This document shows positions 35,542 through 44,260 of a stretch of 64,000 nt of DNA, in pieces. The stretch is taken from the NCBI RefSeq assembly GCF_036327775.1, contig NZ_CP109598.1, positions 1,426,001 to 1,490,000 of the forward strand, given 5' to 3'. Below the pieces are notes generated by a model that saw only the letters and a program-made list of their open reading frames with translations, was not told the origin of the DNA and did no database searches. Numbering within the stretch: the stretch's first letter is position 1; each line of letters begins with the position of its first letter. This DNA is from Streptomyces sp. NBC_01498 (lineage in GTDB: Bacteria; Actinomycetota; Actinomycetes; Streptomycetales; Streptomycetaceae). Position numbers and translations under genes: made by a program.

Positions 35542-35570
35542 GCTGTCGGCCGCGCGGGGCGGCCGACAGC
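35542..35570 (-). terminator. terminator of CBM6-DUF1996 gene
   Basis: A perfect 11-bp stem (GCTGTCGGCCG / CGGCCGACAGC) lies 25 bp beyond the stop codon at 35595. Confidence 0.65.
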
Positions 35571-35594
35571 GCGGTGGCGTGTGCCGACCTCAGG

Positions 35595-36965
35595 TCAGAA
35601 CGTGCCCGCGGAGTTGCACTTGGCCTTCTGGTTGATGCAGTCCTTCACCCGGTGTCCGAGAGCGGCGTTGTCCCAGGCGTTGAAGAAGTCACCGTGGATG
35701 GACGATGCCATGCCCGAGGCCAGCTTGAAGCCCGCCGTGGTACCGCTGGTCGGGTAGCTGGTGACGAACGAGAGGTTGGGGATGGCGACGGGGTAGGCGC
35801 CGCTGCACTTGCCGTCGTAGGCGAACGCCACGTGCGACTTGTGGTCGGGGCTGTCGAGGTTCTTGCCGTCCCAGCAGTCGGGGAAGACGAGCTGGTGGGT
35901 GAGCTGGGCGGTCGGGGCGCAGCGCGGCCAGTTGCCGTCGGCGCTCCGGCCGATCTCACCGCCGATACCCGCGCACCAGAACTGGCCGGGCGATCCCGCC
36001 GGGGTGGGCGACTGGGTCAGGGCGCTGCCCGCGATCATGCGGAATCCCTGCGGGAAGGGCACGGTCACCGACGGGTCGGGGAGCCGGGAGCCGTAGTAGA
36101 CGATCATTTCCCCGGGCTCGACGGCCTTGTCGTTCTCGTAGAGGGTGGGGATCCAGTACGCCGAGAGGTCGTTGGCGGGGGTGCAAGTGGTCGGCGCGTT
36201 GCCCAGCAGCGAATCGGTCGTGGAGAACGCGTTGGTGCTCTTGTTGCCGAAGAAGCTGTGCATGTGGGACGCGCCGGGAAGGCCCGGGAAGACGATGGGG
36301 TCGTCAGGCTTGGAGTGGCTGTACTCGCAGGTGGCGTTGAACTCCGGCACCCGGACGATTCCGGCGGGCACCGCGGCCGGTGTCATGGCACGGAACTGCG
36401 CCAGCTGGGCGTTCCACTTGGCCTGGTCGATCGGAACCCATCCGGCCGCCGCGGTGTCGCCTTCGCCGACGAAGGAGAACCAGTTGATGTTGGCGAAGTC
36501 ACCGGGGGTCGCGCCGCGCAGCACGGCGAACACCGTCTGGGAACCGGTGGGGTGGGTGGTGACCTGGGTGGTCCGGGTCGCCCAGTTCTGCCAACCGCCG
36601 GTCGGGGAGACCGGTATGACGGCGAGCAGCGGGCCGGTCAGGCCGGCGGTGCGCAGCTCCACGGTGCCGGAGCCCGCGGCGGAGGCGATGCGGGCCGACA
36701 CGGTCAGCCGGCCGGCCGCGCCGAGGTCGACGTTGTCGAAGCGCAGCCAGTCGCCGTCGGCGAGATACGAGGCGTTCTGCCCGCCTCCGGTGTCCGAGGT
36801 CGCCTCCAACGTGACACCCGACTGGGCCGCGTAGGACTCGGCCTGGACGGTGACCGTCGCGGCCTGCGCCTGCTGGGTCGAGACGGTCAAGCTCAGCGCG
36901 GCGGCCAGCACGACCGCCAGGGTGTTCGCCACCAGGGTGTACAGATGGACTGGATATCTGCGCAT
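35595..36965 (-). CDS. secreted CBM6-DUF1996 protein
   Basis: This 456-aa protein starts at ATG 36965 (GAGGA 7 bp upstream). The signal peptide (ANTLAVVLAAALSLTVSTQQAQA) is cleaved near residue 35. Residues about 37-165 are a family-6-type carbohydrate-binding beta-sandwich (VQAESYAAQSGVTLE ... YLADGDWLRFDNVDLG). Residues about 190-440 form the DUF1996 domain, with its signature motifs CEYSHSKPDDPIVFPG, SHMHSFFGN, LSAYWIPTLY and FPDCWDGKNLDSPDHKSH. DUF1996 proteins are extracellular and associated with polysaccharide degradation in bacteria and fungi; catalytic activity is unproven. It lies downstream of the GH16 gene on the same strand with an intervening terminator. Confidence 0.88.
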   Translation of the reverse strand: MRRYPVHLYTLVANTLAVVLAAALSLTVSTQQAQAATVTVQAESYAAQSGVTLEATSDTGGGQNASYLADGDWLRFDNVDLGAAGRLTVSARIASAAGSGTVELRTAGLTGPLLAVIPVSPTGGWQNWATRTTQVTTHPTGSQTVFAVLRGATPGDFANINWFSFVGEGDTAAAGWVPIDQAKWNAQLAQFRAMTPAAVPAGIVRVPEFNATCEYSHSKPDDPIVFPGLPGASHMHSFFGNKSTNAFSTTDSLLGNAPTTCTPANDLSAYWIPTLYENDKAVEPGEMIVYYGSRLPDPSVTVPFPQGFRMIAGSALTQSPTPAGSPGQFWCAGIGGEIGRSADGNWPRCAPTAQLTHQLVFPDCWDGKNLDSPDHKSHVAFAYDGKCSGAYPVAIPNLSFVTSYPTSGTTAGFKLASGMASSIHGDFFNAWDNAALGHRVKDCINQKAKCNSAGTF

Positions 36966-37065
36966 GTCATGTCCTCACGTGCATCGGGGGTGGGGGCTCG
37001 CTTCGTGCCGGATTGCGGCGATGGGGAGAGCGGGGGGCCGGGCGGTGGCGCGATTCCCGGCCGCC

Positions 37066-37101
37066 CCGGGCCGCCCCGAGGGAGCGGGCGGGGCGGCCCG
37101 G
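37066..37101 (-). terminator. terminator of GH16 gene
   Basis: A 13-bp perfect stem (CCGGGCCGCCCCG / CGGGGCGGCCCGG) with a 10-nt loop lies 36 bp beyond the stop at 37137. Confidence 0.65.
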
Positions 37102-37136
37102 AACGTCGCGGACGCCGACGGCCCGGGGAGTGGGGC

Positions 37137-38861
37137 CTACTGATAGACCCGCACGTAGTCGACGAGCATCTTGGAGGGGAAGGGGGTGCTGGCGTCCGTC
37201 GGGCCCGGCCAGTCACCTCCGACCGCCAGGTTGAGGATCATGTAGTGCGGATGGTCGAAGATCCACGGCCCGCGTGTCTGCTCCACCTGGTCCTTGTCGA
37301 GGGTGAAGACGGTCCGGCCGTCCAGGCTGTAGGTGATGCCCTTGCTGTTCCAGTCGGCGGCCCAGGTGTGGAAGTCGTCGGAGAAGTCGGCGTTCCCGGG
37401 CAGGGTGTACGGCGAGCCGATGCCGCCTCCGCCGTTGTAGGCGGGCGCGTGGACCGTCGAGTAGGCGGTCTTCACGTCCTTGCCGAGGACTTCCACGATG
37501 TCGATCTCGCCGTTGTACGGCCACGGCCGCCCGGTCAGGAAGTCGGCGCCCATCATCCAGAACGCGGGCCACAGACCGTTGCCCTTGGGGACCTTGATGC
37601 GTGCTTCGACGCGCCCGTACGTGAACTGGAACGTCGCGCCGGTGTTCATCCGCGCCGAGGTGTACTGGCAGGTGCCGCTACCGGTCAGCGGGTCGCGCGG
37701 GCACGTCGATCCGGCGGTGACCTCCTTGCGTGCCTCCATCACCAGGTGTCCCGCACCGTCGAGTGAGGCGTTGCGGTTGTCGGTGTAGTACTCCAGCTCG
37801 TTGTTCGGCCCGGTGCCCGGGTCCGCCCTCCACTTCGAGGGGTCGGGCCTGCCGCCTGCGGCGCCGTCGAAGTCGTCGCCCCACACCAGGCGCGGCGGGT
37901 TCGCGGGATCACTCGGCAGGGGCGGCGGCTGTATCGGGGCGCCGCCCGTGCCGTACACCTGGAACTCCCACAGCGAGTAGCCGTACGGGGTGGCACGCTG
38001 CGTCCCGTACATGCGCACGTAGCGGCCGGTGCCGGAGACGGCCAGCGTCTGCTTGAAGCCCGTCCCGGACGTCGTCGAATAGATCGGCGTCCAGTCGGTT
38101 CCGTTCGGCGAGACCTGGATCTGGAAGGACTTGGCGTAGGCGGGATCCCATTGCAGGACGACCTTGTCGATCTGCGCCGTCGCACCGAGGTCGACGGAGA
38201 TCCAGCCGGGATCGGTCCAGCCCGTGGTGGTGCTGGTGGCCCAGCGTGAGGCCGGATCCCGGTCGAAGGCCCTGGCGGGCGTGCACTCCCAGCAGTTCCC
38301 GTCGGCCTGCGAGGAAGAGGCCGAGCCCGGCCTGCCGTAGGAGAGCAGTGTGCCGGTGCCGCCACCGGGACCGCCGCCACCGGTGGTCCCGTACACCTGG
38401 AACTCCCACAGCGAGAAGCCGTAGGCGGTGGCACGCTGCGTCCCGTACATACGGACATAGCGGCCGGTGCCGGAAACGGTCAGGTTCTGGGTACCGCCCG
38501 TGCCCGTGGCGGTCTGGTGGACGGCTGTCCACCTCTGCGCGTCGCTGGACACCTCGATCCTGAACGCCGTGCCGTACGCGGCCTCCCAGTTGAGGACGAT
38601 CCGGCTGATCTCGGTACTTGCCCCGAGGTCGATCTGAATCCACTGCGGGTCGGCGAAGGCGCTGGACCAGCGTGTCCCGGGGTCGCCGTCGACGGCGTTG
38701 CGAGCGGCGAAGGCTCCCTCGGCACTCGACGCGGTGGCGGGTTTTCCCTGAGAGAGCAGGACCTCCGCCGCCTGGGCGGAAGGGGCGGGGAGGGCGATGA
38801 AAGCGAGCAGTGAGGCCGTGACGGCCAGGAATAAGTTGAAGCGGCGCAGCAGCGTTTGCAT
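37137..38861 (-). CDS. secreted GH16 beta-glucanase with two F5/8-type (discoidin) CBM domains
   Basis: This 574-aa protein starts at ATG 38861 (GAGGAG 8 bp upstream). The signal peptide ends at SAQAA (about 32). Two discoidin/CBM32-type modules (about 33-160 and 172-308) share the repeated end motif GRYVRMYGTQRATxYGxSLWEFQVYG. A Pro linker leads to a GH16 catalytic domain (about 325-574) with the nucleophile/acid-base motif GEIDIVE (about 450-456) and NGLWPAFWMMG. GH16 enzymes with this motif hydrolyse beta-1,3 or mixed-linked glucans (laminarin-type). The duplication of binding modules suggests cell-wall or particulate glucan targets. Transcription is probably repressed by the divergently encoded LacI protein. 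Confidence 0.92.
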   Translation of the reverse strand: MQTLLRRFNLFLAVTASLLAFIALPAPSAQAAEVLLSQGKPATASSAEGAFAARNAVDGDPGTRWSSAFADPQWIQIDLGASTEISRIVLNWEAAYGTAFRIEVSSDAQRWTAVHQTATGTGGTQNLTVSGTGRYVRMYGTQRATAYGFSLWEFQVYGTTGGGGPGGGTGTLLSYGRPGSASSSQADGNCWECTPARAFDRDPASRWATSTTTGWTDPGWISVDLGATAQIDKVVLQWDPAYAKSFQIQVSPNGTDWTPIYSTTSGTGFKQTLAVSGTGRYVRMYGTQRATPYGYSLWEFQVYGTGGAPIQPPPLPSDPANPPRLVWGDDFDGAAGGRPDPSKWRADPGTGPNNELEYYTDNRNASLDGAGHLVMEARKEVTAGSTCPRDPLTGSGTCQYTSARMNTGATFQFTYGRVEARIKVPKGNGLWPAFWMMGADFLTGRPWPYNGEIDIVEVLGKDVKTAYSTVHAPAYNGGGGIGSPYTLPGNADFSDDFHTWAADWNSKGITYSLDGRTVFTLDKDQVEQTRGPWIFDHPHYMILNLAVGGDWPGPTDASTPFPSKMLVDYVRVYQ

Positions 38862-38887
38862 GGGCGACTCCTCAAGCGGGGGAGGTG

Positions 38888-38937
38888 GGGGAGCGCTCCC
38901 TGAGAGGGAGAATGGAGGGACTGGGGAAGACTGTCAA
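38888..38937 (-). promoter_or_regulatory. GH16 promoter with LacI-type operator GGGAGCGCTCCC
   Basis: Minus strand: -35 TTGACA (38932-38937), 17-bp spacer, -10 CATTCT (38909-38914). The perfect 12-bp palindrome GGGAGCGCTCCC (38889-38900) lies just downstream, at the expected transcription start. It matches 12 of 14 positions of the CebR-type site TGGGAGCGCTCCCA known from Streptomyces. A looser dyad GGGAG-N5-CTCCC occurs at 39044-39058 nearer the LacI gene. Confidence 0.65.
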
Positions 38938-39188
38938 GACCTCTTTCACCTTGAAAAAACAGCGACGTAACGCCTGCGACACACCAGGGAGCGGTCTCTC
39001 ATAAACTGGGTGGCACGGCGGGAGCCACCCCGGGTGGCGCCGAGGGAGATGTACTCCCGAGCGGGCCCGTTCCGCCCCAACCTGCGGATACGCTGCTCGC
39101 ATCGCCATGACGCAGAGCCGGAGGTCGCCCCGATGAGAGAACCCGCTCCGCGCACGGATCCGGCCACCGGCACGGAGGACGGACAGGC

Positions 39189-40181
39189 ATGAAACGTCCC
39201 ACTCTCGAAGTGGTCGCCGCTCGGGCGGGCGTGTCCAAATCGAGCGTCTCCCGTGTCATCAACGGAGAGACGACGGTCGCCCCGCAGATCCGGGACGTCG
39301 TCATGCGCGCCGTACAGGAGTTGGGCTACGTGCCCAACGGGGCGGCCCGCAATCTCGTCACCCGGCGCACGGACACGATCGCCGTGGTGGTCTCCGATCC
39401 GCCGCAGGGAGTCGTCTCCGACGACCCCCTCTTCTCCGCCGTGGTCCGCGCCGTCAGCAGAGAGCTGGAGACGGCGGGCAAACGGCTCGTGCTCATGCTC
39501 GCGGAATCGGACCAGAGCCGGACCAGGGTGGTGGAGTACATCGCCGGCGGCCACGTCGACGGCGTGCTCCTGGTCGCCCTGCACGGTACGGATCCGCTGC
39601 CGTCCGCACTGGCCCGGCAGGGCCTGCCGGTCGTGTCCTTCAACCGCACCTCCGCGCAGGACGTCCCGTACGTGGCCCTGGACAACGCCGACGGAGCGGC
39701 GCTGGCGGTGCGTCATCTCCTGGAACGCGGCAGGCGCCGGATCGCCACCATCACCGGACCGCTCGAACTGCACGAGGCACGTGAGCGTCTCGACGGCTAC
39801 CGCCGGACGCTGCGTGACACCGGCCGTCGCTCCATCGTGGCGCTGGGCGAGTTCACCCGCGCCTCCGGCGCCGAAGCCATGCGGCAGCTTCTGGAGGACG
39901 ACCCCGACCTCGACGCGGTTTTCGCGGCCAACGACCTGATGGCGATCGGCGCCCTGCGCACGCTCCGCCAAGCGGGCCGACGGGTCCCCGAGGACGTGGC
40001 GGTCATCGGCTTCGACGACATAGAAGCCGCGTCCTACACCAGTCCCGCGCTCACCTCGGTACGCAGCCCGATGGCCGACCAGGCGACGGCGGCCGTCCAC
40101 CTCCTCCTCGGCCTGATCGACGGCGGCCCCACCGGGCCGGTGATCATGCCGAACGAACTCGTGGTACGCGAATCGACCTGA
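39189..40181 (+). CDS. LacI-family transcriptional regulator
   Basis: This 330-aa protein starts at ATG 39189 (GGAGGACGGACAGGC upstream). The N-terminal HTH is intact (TLEVVAARAGVSKSSVSRVI), followed by the hinge (PNGAARNLVTRRTDTIAVVV). The C-terminal periplasmic-binding-like effector domain has YVALDNADGAALAVRHLLERG, VFAANDLMAIGALRTLR and VAVIGFDDIEAASYTSPALTSV. It is encoded divergently from the GH16 gene and probably represses it through the GGGAGCGCTCCC site. The inducer is likely a beta-glucan oligosaccharide (inference). Confidence 0.9.
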   Translation: MKRPTLEVVAARAGVSKSSVSRVINGETTVAPQIRDVVMRAVQELGYVPNGAARNLVTRRTDTIAVVVSDPPQGVVSDDPLFSAVVRAVSRELETAGKRLVLMLAESDQSRTRVVEYIAGGHVDGVLLVALHGTDPLPSALARQGLPVVSFNRTSAQDVPYVALDNADGAALAVRHLLERGRRRIATITGPLELHEARERLDGYRRTLRDTGRRSIVALGEFTRASGAEAMRQLLEDDPDLDAVFAANDLMAIGALRTLRQAGRRVPEDVAVIGFDDIEAASYTSPALTSVRSPMADQATAAVHLLLGLIDGGPTGPVIMPNELVVREST

Positions 40182-40431
40182 CGTCCCGGCCGCGTGGCTG
40201 AATCCGCACCGCTCCGGCCGCTGCGATCCGGCCACGCCGAACGGCGGCCGCCACAAGCAGCGCGGCGGTGTCGGATGCCTCGCTGCCGTGCGGCACGCCC
40301 CATGCGTCGAGCTGGTGCAGCAAGAGCCGCCGGGCGAGGTGCGCGCCACGCGGGGTGGAGCTGAACCGCCGGAGAAGCACAGCCGCGAGGGGTTGTGCTT
40401 GGCCGGTCGTGGGAACGGACGGTGGAGTCAT
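40144..40431 (-). pseudogene. truncated RsbW-like ATP-binding (HATPase_c_2) gene
   Basis: From ATG 40431 the frame encodes the typical N-terminus of Streptomyces anti-sigma-type ATPases: LLRRFSSTPRGAHLARRLLL then HQLDAWGVPHGSEASDTAALLVA. It then diverges exactly where the ATP-binding N-box (ELAANAVTHG) should follow. It runs 30 unrelated codons to a stop inside the LacI gene. A deletion removed the kinase-like domain. The remaining sequence from 40432 to 40607 shows no gene. Confidence 0.55.
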
Positions 40432-40607
40432 CCACCCACGATGGCGGCGCCCAGCACCCGCCACCAGGTGCGACGCGCGTACGCCGTCCCGGCTTACGCG
40501 CCCACGAGTGGCCGGTGCGCGGCGCGGGCGATTACACCCGGTCAACCTCGTCCGGAGACGGCACCGTGGATGACCTCCGGCGATATCGAGGGGACGGCCC
40601 CTGTGCC

Positions 40608-40994
40608 TCAGAGGTCTTGCAGGCCACTGCGCGGCTGCTGGTTCGACGGCGTGGACAGGGCGTCTGCGGCTGCTTCTACGTCGATGTCGACCTGAACTCT
40701 GCGGAACTGTTCAAGAGTCTCGAGCTCTTGGTCCGTGAAGCCTCCTTCGCTCAGACGAATGGCCTCCGCCAGGAATTGAATGGACTGCCCGATGCGAACG
40801 GCATCCTCCGCGGCGCCGCGGTGGAGCGATCGATAAGACGTGGCAGTGGGGCCCTGCCAGCCGGTCTCGATGCCGTCGACGATCTCGTCCATGCGCTTGA
40901 ACTGCTCGCCGAGATACTCGTGCATGTCATCCAAATCGTCCGCCAGCTTTTTCAACTGCGACGATGCATAGGCGAGTTTGGGCTCATCACCCAT
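40608..40994 (-). CDS. WXG100-family protein (ESX-type secretion)
   Basis: This 128-aa helical-hairpin protein starts at ATG 40994 (GGGGGA upstream). Helix 1 (LAYASSQLKKLADDLDDMHEY) and helix 2 (YRSLHRGAAEDAVRIGQSIQ) flank the W-x-G turn IETGWQGPTA (W47 region). An extended C-terminus of about 40 residues follows. Proteins of this class are secreted as dimers by the type VII (ESX/Ess) system. It is divergent from a second WXG100 gene and a toxin gene, so the two probably act with the same locus. Confidence 0.8.
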   Translation of the reverse strand: MGDEPKLAYASSQLKKLADDLDDMHEYLGEQFKRMDEIVDGIETGWQGPTATSYRSLHRGAAEDAVRIGQSIQFLAEAIRLSEGGFTDQELETLEQFRRVQVDIDVEAAADALSTPSNQQPRSGLQDL

Positions 40995-41227
40995 GTCGGT
41001 CCCCCACGATCGAATCTGCGTTGCAAGCCGACCAACCCTAGCAACGCGGACACAACTTCACGGGCATGGAGTGTCACGCAGACGCACACCTCTATCACTC
41101 CTGCCGCTGAGGGGCCAGGCTTCGAATTGGGCAGACATGTGGCCGACATGCGCCCCGGTGCGGGCACCGGACTCCGCTCAGGTGATGAGTAGCATCATTG
41201 GTGACTGCTTCCAGGGGGATCATCACC

Positions 41228-41533
41228 GTGCCGAACGAAGACCGCATCACCGTTGACTTCGCTACTTTGCAGCAGCTTTCGGGTGACCTGGAAGGCATCC
41301 TCCGTGTCCTCAACGCGAAGCTGGACACGTTGTACGAGCGAACCGCCAAAGCCGTGCTGAGCTGGGACGGTGAGGCACGCGAAGCGTTCATCGACGAGCT
41401 GGACAAGTGGAGCCACTCCGCCGACGACCTCAAGGCAACCCAGGCTTGGCTCCACGAGGTCGTGGTGAAGGGGCACCTGCACTACGCCGCGGCCAACAGG
41501 TCGGTACTCGAAGGCTGGGGAGGCGGTGCCTGA
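41228..41533 (+). CDS. WXG100-family protein, toxin partner
   Basis: This 101-aa protein starts at GTG 41228 (AGGGGG 10 bp upstream; TTG/GTG codons at 41198-41203 are alternatives). The helix-turn-helix contains the W-x-G-like turn VLSWDGEAREAF; helix 1 is FATLQQLSGDLEGILRVLNA and helix 2 is FIDELDKWSHSADDLKATQA. It is translationally coupled to the toxin gene (TGATG, 1-bp overlap), indicating it is the secretion chaperone or partner of that toxin. Confidence 0.85.
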   Translation: MPNEDRITVDFATLQQLSGDLEGILRVLNAKLDTLYERTAKAVLSWDGEAREAFIDELDKWSHSADDLKATQAWLHEVVVKGHLHYAAANRSVLEGWGGGA

Positions 41534-43302
41534 TGGCAGGCCCTTCCTCACCCGCCCAGCCGACGGGTGGTAGCGGCACCATCGACGTCAAGCCGAGCGA
41601 CCTCTGGTCGGTCTCCGGTCGGGTCGCCGCGCAGCAGGACTTCCTGGTACGCGGCGCCAGGACGCTTCTCGAGGAGCTGGGCAAGTACCCCGACGCGGGC
41701 GGTGCCGGCGCCGAGGCCGAGAAATTCTCCCGGGCTTACAAGAAGATCGGCAATCGCTGGCTGGAGGTCTGGGGCCGGTCCGTGCTCAGCGTCGGCGGTG
41801 TCGCGGTCGGGTTCACCGAGACGGCCAACGCCTACACCCGGGCGGACGCGGCGGCCCACCCCAAGCCGGGGAAGACGGCCGAGCAGCGCCCGCGGCCCGC
41901 GGTCATCGACAAGGACCCGAACTTCGATTCGGTACCCACTATCAAGTGGGGCGACGACGACGGCGGCGACGACATCCTGCGCGGCCTGATGGAGGGCATA
42001 CCCGAAATCGTCCGGGACGTCCTCCAGCCACTGTGCAAGAACGTGTTCCGGATCGGAAGGGTGGCGGACGTCCACCCCTTCCCGCAACAGCACTACCTCA
42101 ACTCGCTCTGTCACAGCTGGATGAACGTATCCATCACCGCGACGTTGGGGGCGGACCAGCTCACCCAGGCGGTGGGTGCCGTCACCAACCACCAGCAGGC
42201 GGAGTGGGAAGCCGCGATGCGGACCTTCTGCAGCGCCCTGTGGGGAGGGACGGCGTGGGGGCAGCAGCGGCACGGCTACCAATGGGGGCAGACCGCCAAC
42301 TCAGGTCCGGGCACGCCGCGGGTTCCCACGGGCAGTGAGCCGGTTCTGGCCGTGCTGAAGGACACTGCGGACAGAATCGCCACGGTCCTGCGCGAGTACG
42401 CCGAGGCCGCCGTCGACCTCAACCGCGATGTCGCGGACGAGCTCCACCGCGCCATGTGGAAAGCCGCCAAGGAGATCATCGAAGATCTCGCCAAGTCCAA
42501 GGACCCCAAGAGCCTCCTCGGCACCGTCACCTCCGTGATCGGCAAGGGCGCGGGCCTGATCCTGTCGTTCGACGTCAAGACGGTACTGAACATCGACACG
42601 AGCAAGCTGAACGGGATCGTCGACAAGTACACCGGCATTCTGGGGGGCCTCACCACGCGCATGGAGGCGCTGAGGGAGCCGCTGGACGAGGCATTCCGGA
42701 GCGCACCCAAGTTCGAGGCCGGCGTCGCCCGTTCGCACGGCTTCGGCACCCGGGCCCTGGAGGAATTCAAGGACTCGAAGGTCTGGCTGAAGGTAGATTC
42801 GAACGGCAACTACAACCTGAACCTCGCCGCCAACGAATACATGGCGAACGGCCATACTTTGGACAAGCACGTCGGCAAGACGGACGAACAGCTGGCGCAG
42901 CGCCTGCGTGACCAGCAGTCGGGCGGCCCGACGGCGGCCTGGCCACATGGAAAGCCGATGCCCAGCGGCTCCTCCGCCTTCCCGGACTACCAACGCGCCG
43001 AGGAATTGACCGAGCGCAACCTCAACACGAACAAGGCCGCCATCGAGGCATGGATCAAGGGGCCTCCGCCGGCCTCCGACGGCGACGTCCAGTCGTTCTA
43101 CGACACGGTGCCGAGCGGCGAGACCAGTGGCCGCAGCGTGAGCAAGCAGCCGCTGGACCCCAACGACCCGCTGTCCGGATACAAGCAGGGCGGTCTGAAT
43201 GCCCAGGCATACGACGTGAGTGGCGTCGACACGCGTATCCGCTACGACAGCAGCCGCAACCCTCCGTTCACTGTCATGACGTCGATGCCCTCCAAGACCT
43301 AG
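41533..43302 (+). CDS. polymorphic toxin with C-terminal RNase A-like (CdiA-CT) domain
   Basis: This is a 589-aa protein. The N-terminal 330 residues are a helical secretion/trafficking region (IDVKPSDLWSVSGRVAAQQD, WLEVWGRSVLSVGGVAVGFTE), suited to ESX export with the upstream WXG100 partner. The C-terminal 165 residues match the bacterial RNase A-like toxin domain: GHTLDKHVGKTDEQLAQRL (presumed catalytic H/K), SSAFPDYQRAEELTERNLN, KAAIEAWIKG, and the final strand TRIRYDSSRNPPFTVMTSMP. Such toxins cleave RNA in competitors. The next gene is a candidate immunity protein 26 bp downstream. Confidence 0.85.
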   Translation: MAGPSSPAQPTGGSGTIDVKPSDLWSVSGRVAAQQDFLVRGARTLLEELGKYPDAGGAGAEAEKFSRAYKKIGNRWLEVWGRSVLSVGGVAVGFTETANAYTRADAAAHPKPGKTAEQRPRPAVIDKDPNFDSVPTIKWGDDDGGDDILRGLMEGIPEIVRDVLQPLCKNVFRIGRVADVHPFPQQHYLNSLCHSWMNVSITATLGADQLTQAVGAVTNHQQAEWEAAMRTFCSALWGGTAWGQQRHGYQWGQTANSGPGTPRVPTGSEPVLAVLKDTADRIATVLREYAEAAVDLNRDVADELHRAMWKAAKEIIEDLAKSKDPKSLLGTVTSVIGKGAGLILSFDVKTVLNIDTSKLNGIVDKYTGILGGLTTRMEALREPLDEAFRSAPKFEAGVARSHGFGTRALEEFKDSKVWLKVDSNGNYNLNLAANEYMANGHTLDKHVGKTDEQLAQRLRDQQSGGPTAAWPHGKPMPSGSSAFPDYQRAEELTERNLNTNKAAIEAWIKGPPPASDGDVQSFYDTVPSGETSGRSVSKQPLDPNDPLSGYKQGGLNAQAYDVSGVDTRIRYDSSRNPPFTVMTSMPSKT

Positions 43303-43328
43303 CGAAAGCCGAGAAAGGCCAGCACCAC

Positions 43329-43889
43329 ATGTCCGTCGACCAGACGTCCTGGGAAGCCGCGGTACGCCACTTGTACGAGGACGCGTACCCGTACGACGCC
43401 ACGGGCCCGCGTCGCCACGAGAACTGGGTCCTCGACGTCCTTGCTCTGATGGCACGGGTCCCGGACCCCCGCGGCTGGACCGGTCTCGACGACGCGGCTC
43501 AGAACCCGGAGCGCGAGGCGTCCCTCACGTATCCCTTCGTCGCCCACCCGCCGGAGTACATCGCGAGGCGTCTCCAGGAGATCGATCGGGACAGTGCCGA
43601 GAACCTGCTCCTCGCCCTTACGGACGACAGCTGCACCCTGTCCAGCCTGAGTCGCTTCACCGAAAGCGAGGAGGAGCTGCGGGCGATGGCGCGCACGATC
43701 CTCGCGCGATACGGGGAAACCGCCAGTTTTCACACCAACGTCAACAAGCCCGGTCACGCGAGCGACACGCTCGACTTCACCTCGTCGAACTGGGCGTACA
43801 GCCCGCTGAGCGTGTACTCGGAGGACTACGGCCTGATCGTCGTCTCGGACACCGAGGTAGGCATGTTCTGGAACTTCGCCGACTACTGA
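43329..43889 (+). CDS. candidate immunity protein for the RNase A-like toxin
   Basis: This 186-aa protein starts at ATG 43329 (AAAGG 8 bp upstream). It is soluble and acidic, with no signal peptide or membrane helix. Blocks include LALMARVPDPRGWTGLDDAA and the C-terminal WAYSPLSVYSEDYGLIVVSD then MFWNFADY. No family was recognised with confidence. Position directly after a toxin gene and cytosolic character are the basis for the immunity call, which is an inference. Confidence 0.65.
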   Translation: MSVDQTSWEAAVRHLYEDAYPYDATGPRRHENWVLDVLALMARVPDPRGWTGLDDAAQNPEREASLTYPFVAHPPEYIARRLQEIDRDSAENLLLALTDDSCTLSSLSRFTESEEELRAMARTILARYGETASFHTNVNKPGHASDTLDFTSSNWAYSPLSVYSEDYGLIVVSDTEVGMFWNFADY

Positions 43890-43947
43890 ACCGCCCGCCG
43901 CCCGTAGGAGCCCGGCCTCTGACAAGGTGATCTGAGAGGATGCCCCT

Positions 43948-44247
43948 GTGTTGACCCGTTCCGCCTCCTATCCCGACCGGGAGACCGCCCAGTGGGCCAC
44001 CCAGCAGGTGGTGACCGCCAACGAACAGGCCGTCCACCGCTGGCTCGCCCAGAACACCCGGGCTCGCCTCACCCTCGAGGCAGCCTGGCCGTCCCGTGAG
44101 GAGCCCGTGGGCCGGGTCCAGTTGGAGGGCGACCTGCTGGCCGGGCGCGGCCCCGTCGACGTGCGCGCGGCGCGAGTGGTGCTGCGCCGCGAGGTGACGA
44201 GCCCGCTCGGTTTCGTCGTACACACGACGGTCCCGTTCTACCTGTAG
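43948..44247 (+). CDS. orphan RNase A-like toxin module, N-terminally truncated
   Basis: This 99-aa frame starts at GTG 43948 (AGAGGA 8 bp upstream). It aligns by eye to the second two-thirds of the RNase A-like CdiA-CT domain: SASYPDRETAQWATQQVV (compare SSAFPDYQRAEE in the upstream toxin), AVHRWL, VGRVQLEGD, and the last strands VRAARVVLRREVTSPLGFVV. The GHTLDKHVGKT segment with the presumed catalytic His/Lys is missing, so it is probably inactive alone and may be a donor cassette for toxin-tip replacement. A dedicated CdiI-like gene follows 13 bp later. Confidence 0.65.
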   Translation: MLTRSASYPDRETAQWATQQVVTANEQAVHRWLAQNTRARLTLEAAWPSREEPVGRVQLEGDLLAGRGPVDVRAARVVLRREVTSPLGFVVHTTVPFYL

Positions 44248-44260
44248 GGGGCACACGCAC

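Noticed and set aside
35574..37766. 730-codon plus-strand open frame across the DUF1996 and GH16 genes
   Set aside because: It is antisense to two genes with signal peptides and family motifs, with no independent evidence.
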